From: a bacterium
GTDB taxonomy: Bacteria; Bacillota; Clostridia; Christensenellales; Aristaeellaceae
NCBI GenBank assembly: GCA_004563405.1
Contig: SFTH01000025.1
Location: 1-64,000, forward strand
DNA: 64,000 bases
Reading direction: 5' to 3'
Shown: positions 62,550 through 64,000 of the stretch, in pieces
How the letters are laid out: each line of letters starts with the position of its first letter
Position numbering within the stretch: the first letter of the stretch is position 1
Notes under the pieces: generated by a model
The model's input: only the letters and a program-made list of their open reading frames with translations
Told to the model about the DNA's origin: nothing
Databases searched by the model: none
Made by a program: the position numbers and the translations under genes

Positions 62550-63239
62550 ATGGAGAGACAGGGGAAGGAGCGCCGGGCCCCGGCGCGCAGGCGGCGCAGG
62601 GGACTGCGCCGCGGACAGTTGATACTCTGCGGCGCGGTGTGCCTCGCGCTGATGGGCGGCATGTTCGGCCTGGGCTGGCACTTCGGCGTGGAGTCCACCC
62701 GGTTCAAGGGCAGCATACTGCTGGTCAACAGCGAAAACCGGCTTTCGGCGGACTATGTGCCCGAGGGACTGGTGAACCTCTACGAGCAGCGCCACTCCTT
62801 CCGCCTGGCCAGCAGCAATATCTACCTCACCCGCACCTGCTACGAGGCCATGGAGCAGATGTTCGCCGCCGCCGAGGCGGATAACGTCAACGGCTTCATC
62901 GTCACCAGCGGCTACCGGGACTACAACCGCCAGGCCGAGGTGTACGCCCAAAGCGAGCCCGGCAAGGCCCAGGAGCCCGGGGCCAGCGAGCATCAGACCG
63001 GCCTCGCCTTCGACGTGACCGCCGAGACCAACAGCGGCTTTGAGAGTACGCCCCAGTACGCCTGGCTCTGCGCCCACGCCCAGGACTACGGCTTCATCCA
63101 GCGCTACCCCGCCAATAAGGCCGACGTGACCGGCATCAGCTACGAGCCCTGGCACTACCGCTATGTGGGCGTGGAGGCCGCGCGGCAGATCAAGGCCGGA
63201 GATCTGACCCTCGAGGAATTCATCGCAAAGAACAGCTGA
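62550..63239 (+). CDS. VanY-type D-alanyl-D-alanine carboxypeptidase (M15B)
   Basis: A 229-residue protein with one N-terminal membrane helix (about 23-45) after an Arg-rich tail. The zinc peptidase motifs are complete: SGYRDYNRQ, SEHQTGLAFD (His, Asp) and EPWHYRYVG (Glu, His). It trims the last D-Ala of wall stem peptides. No vancomycin-resistance genes are nearby, so a housekeeping wall role is likely. GGAGG precedes the ATG. Confidence 0.92.
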   Translation: MERQGKERRAPARRRRRGLRRGQLILCGAVCLALMGGMFGLGWHFGVESTRFKGSILLVNSENRLSADYVPEGLVNLYEQRHSFRLASSNIYLTRTCYEAMEQMFAAAEADNVNGFIVTSGYRDYNRQAEVYAQSEPGKAQEPGASEHQTGLAFDVTAETNSGFESTPQYAWLCAHAQDYGFIQRYPANKADVTGISYEPWHYRYVGVEAARQIKAGDLTLEEFIAKNS

Positions 63240-64000
63240 AGACCAGCCGGAGGACGGGGGCACTCCCCCGTCACTGCCACCCTGCAACGCACTGGAAACA
63301 CCCCTTCGCGGTTTCTTCCGGCAGCGCCGCCCGGAATCCATGGAATTCCGGCGGGCTGGTCGCGCCTGCGCAGAGTGCAGTCGCGCGACCGCCTTCCGGG
63401 TTTTGCTTGCATCCTTCGGATTCCGACCGCAAAATCTGCAAGGAAGCGATTTTTCGGGGCAAAATCAGCTCCGTGGTCGCCGTACATGCCGCCGACCACG
63501 ATTAAAGCGCGGAAAGACTTCAGCCCTCCCGCGCTCTCCTTTGAATTTAAACAGCACAAAGCGCCCGGAACCATGCGGCTCCGGGCGCAAATCTGTCTCA
63601 AAGCAGTCTCCTACCACAGCTCAATCCGTTTTTCCGCAGCAAATCGCGCCGCCGTCCGGCGCGATTTGCCCCGATTCACCGAACCACCCAAACAATATCA
63701 GCTTCGGGCGCGCATTGCGCGCCCTCAGACCGCTGACAAAGCCCGCAAACGCAAAAATGCCTACTGATTTAAAAATATCAGTTGGCATTTTTGCTTACTG
63801 CGTCAGCTGCGGCTGCAAAAAGGTTGGAATCCCAAAGGGATTCCAAGTTCCCGATAAAATCGGGAACTGCCGACGTCCTTATTTGCAGCCTTGCTTCCTT
63901 GTCTTGCAAGCTTTTTCAACGTCTGGCAAAGCGTTGACTTTGTCAACGCTTTGCGGGCGCGCATTGCGCGCCCTGCTGCGGGTTCTCAGGGGGCTCAGCC
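63240..64000. repeat. long palindrome-rich region without a gene (family 2 units)
   Basis: 761 bases without a supported frame. Units: GCAAATCGCGCC with GGCGCGATTTGC (63638-63668), GGGCGCGCATTGCGCGCCC (about 63708 and 63954), AAAAATGCC..GGCATTTTT (63752-63792), GCAAAGCGTTGAC/GTCAACGCTTTGC (about 63926-63954). The last bases, GGGTTCTCAGGGGGCTCAGCC, begin another unit that continues outside. Confidence 0.8.

Noticed and set aside
63375..63767. Protein gene in the last kilobase
   Set aside because: The frame crosses several palindromes shared with noncoding loci, lacks a ribosome site, and has no recognisable pattern.

Overview
The window is a chromosomal segment of a G+C-rich low-branching Firmicute (Clostridia-like; no species is claimed). 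The supporting signs are a T-box leader in front of thrS, a CIRCE operator on groESL, parS sites of the Spo0J type, a WalJ/YycJ homologue, a CD1871A-type small CXXC protein and Gram-positive Shine-Dalgarno sites. The chromosomal replication origin (dnaA, DnaA boxes, dnaN) lies near 26-28 kb.

Region 1, 1-12156: an integrated island with lower and more even base composition than the host. From the tRNA-Leu side it carries a tyrosine integrase, an unknown Zn-ribbon gene, an excisionase/AlpA-like HTH gene, a D5/P4-type primase-helicase, an iteron-like candidate origin, and a head-and-packaging block (YozE-like, portal, protease-capsid fusion, connector, HNH, small-terminase-like, large terminase, head closure). 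No tail, lysis or structural gene beyond the head is present. It ends, in this window, with an AT-rich restriction-modification gene that runs off the left edge. This layout matches capsid-forming phage satellites (cf-PICIs) better than a complete prophage.

Region 2, 12157-26065: a Leu-Tyr-Thr tRNA operon (the island's apparent target), a ZIP metal transporter, a PHP phosphoesterase, thrS with its T-box, a nucleoside-type ABC transporter without its binding lipoprotein, a serine-palmitoyltransferase-like enzyme with a short-chain reductase, and an operon of a UPF0303 protein, a secreted two-domain chagasin-like protein and a degenerate tagaturonate-reductase homologue.

Region 3, 26066-43000: oriC, dnaA, dnaN, mnmE, rimO, pgsA; then a methyltransferase, a candidate small RNA, a membrane protein, walJ, a radical-SAM activase-like gene, four parS sites, a metallophosphoesterase-like protein that has lost metal ligands, a beta-propeller membrane protein, a CvpA-family protein and the FtsK/SpoIIIE translocase.

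Region 4, 43000-64000: asnA, gdhA, a nicotinamidase-like hydrolase, a two-component system, two small or secreted unknowns, groEL and groES, dCMP deaminase, an M24 peptidase, a deacetylase-like wall protein, a FliB-like protein, a membrane pyrophosphatase broken by a frameshift, a TlpA / CD1871A / NapH-like redox module and a VanY-type carboxypeptidase. Two families of palindromic intergenic repeats sit at gene 3' ends here. One has a fixed order: stop codon, tandem 30-base hairpins, strong terminator hairpin, second hairpin.
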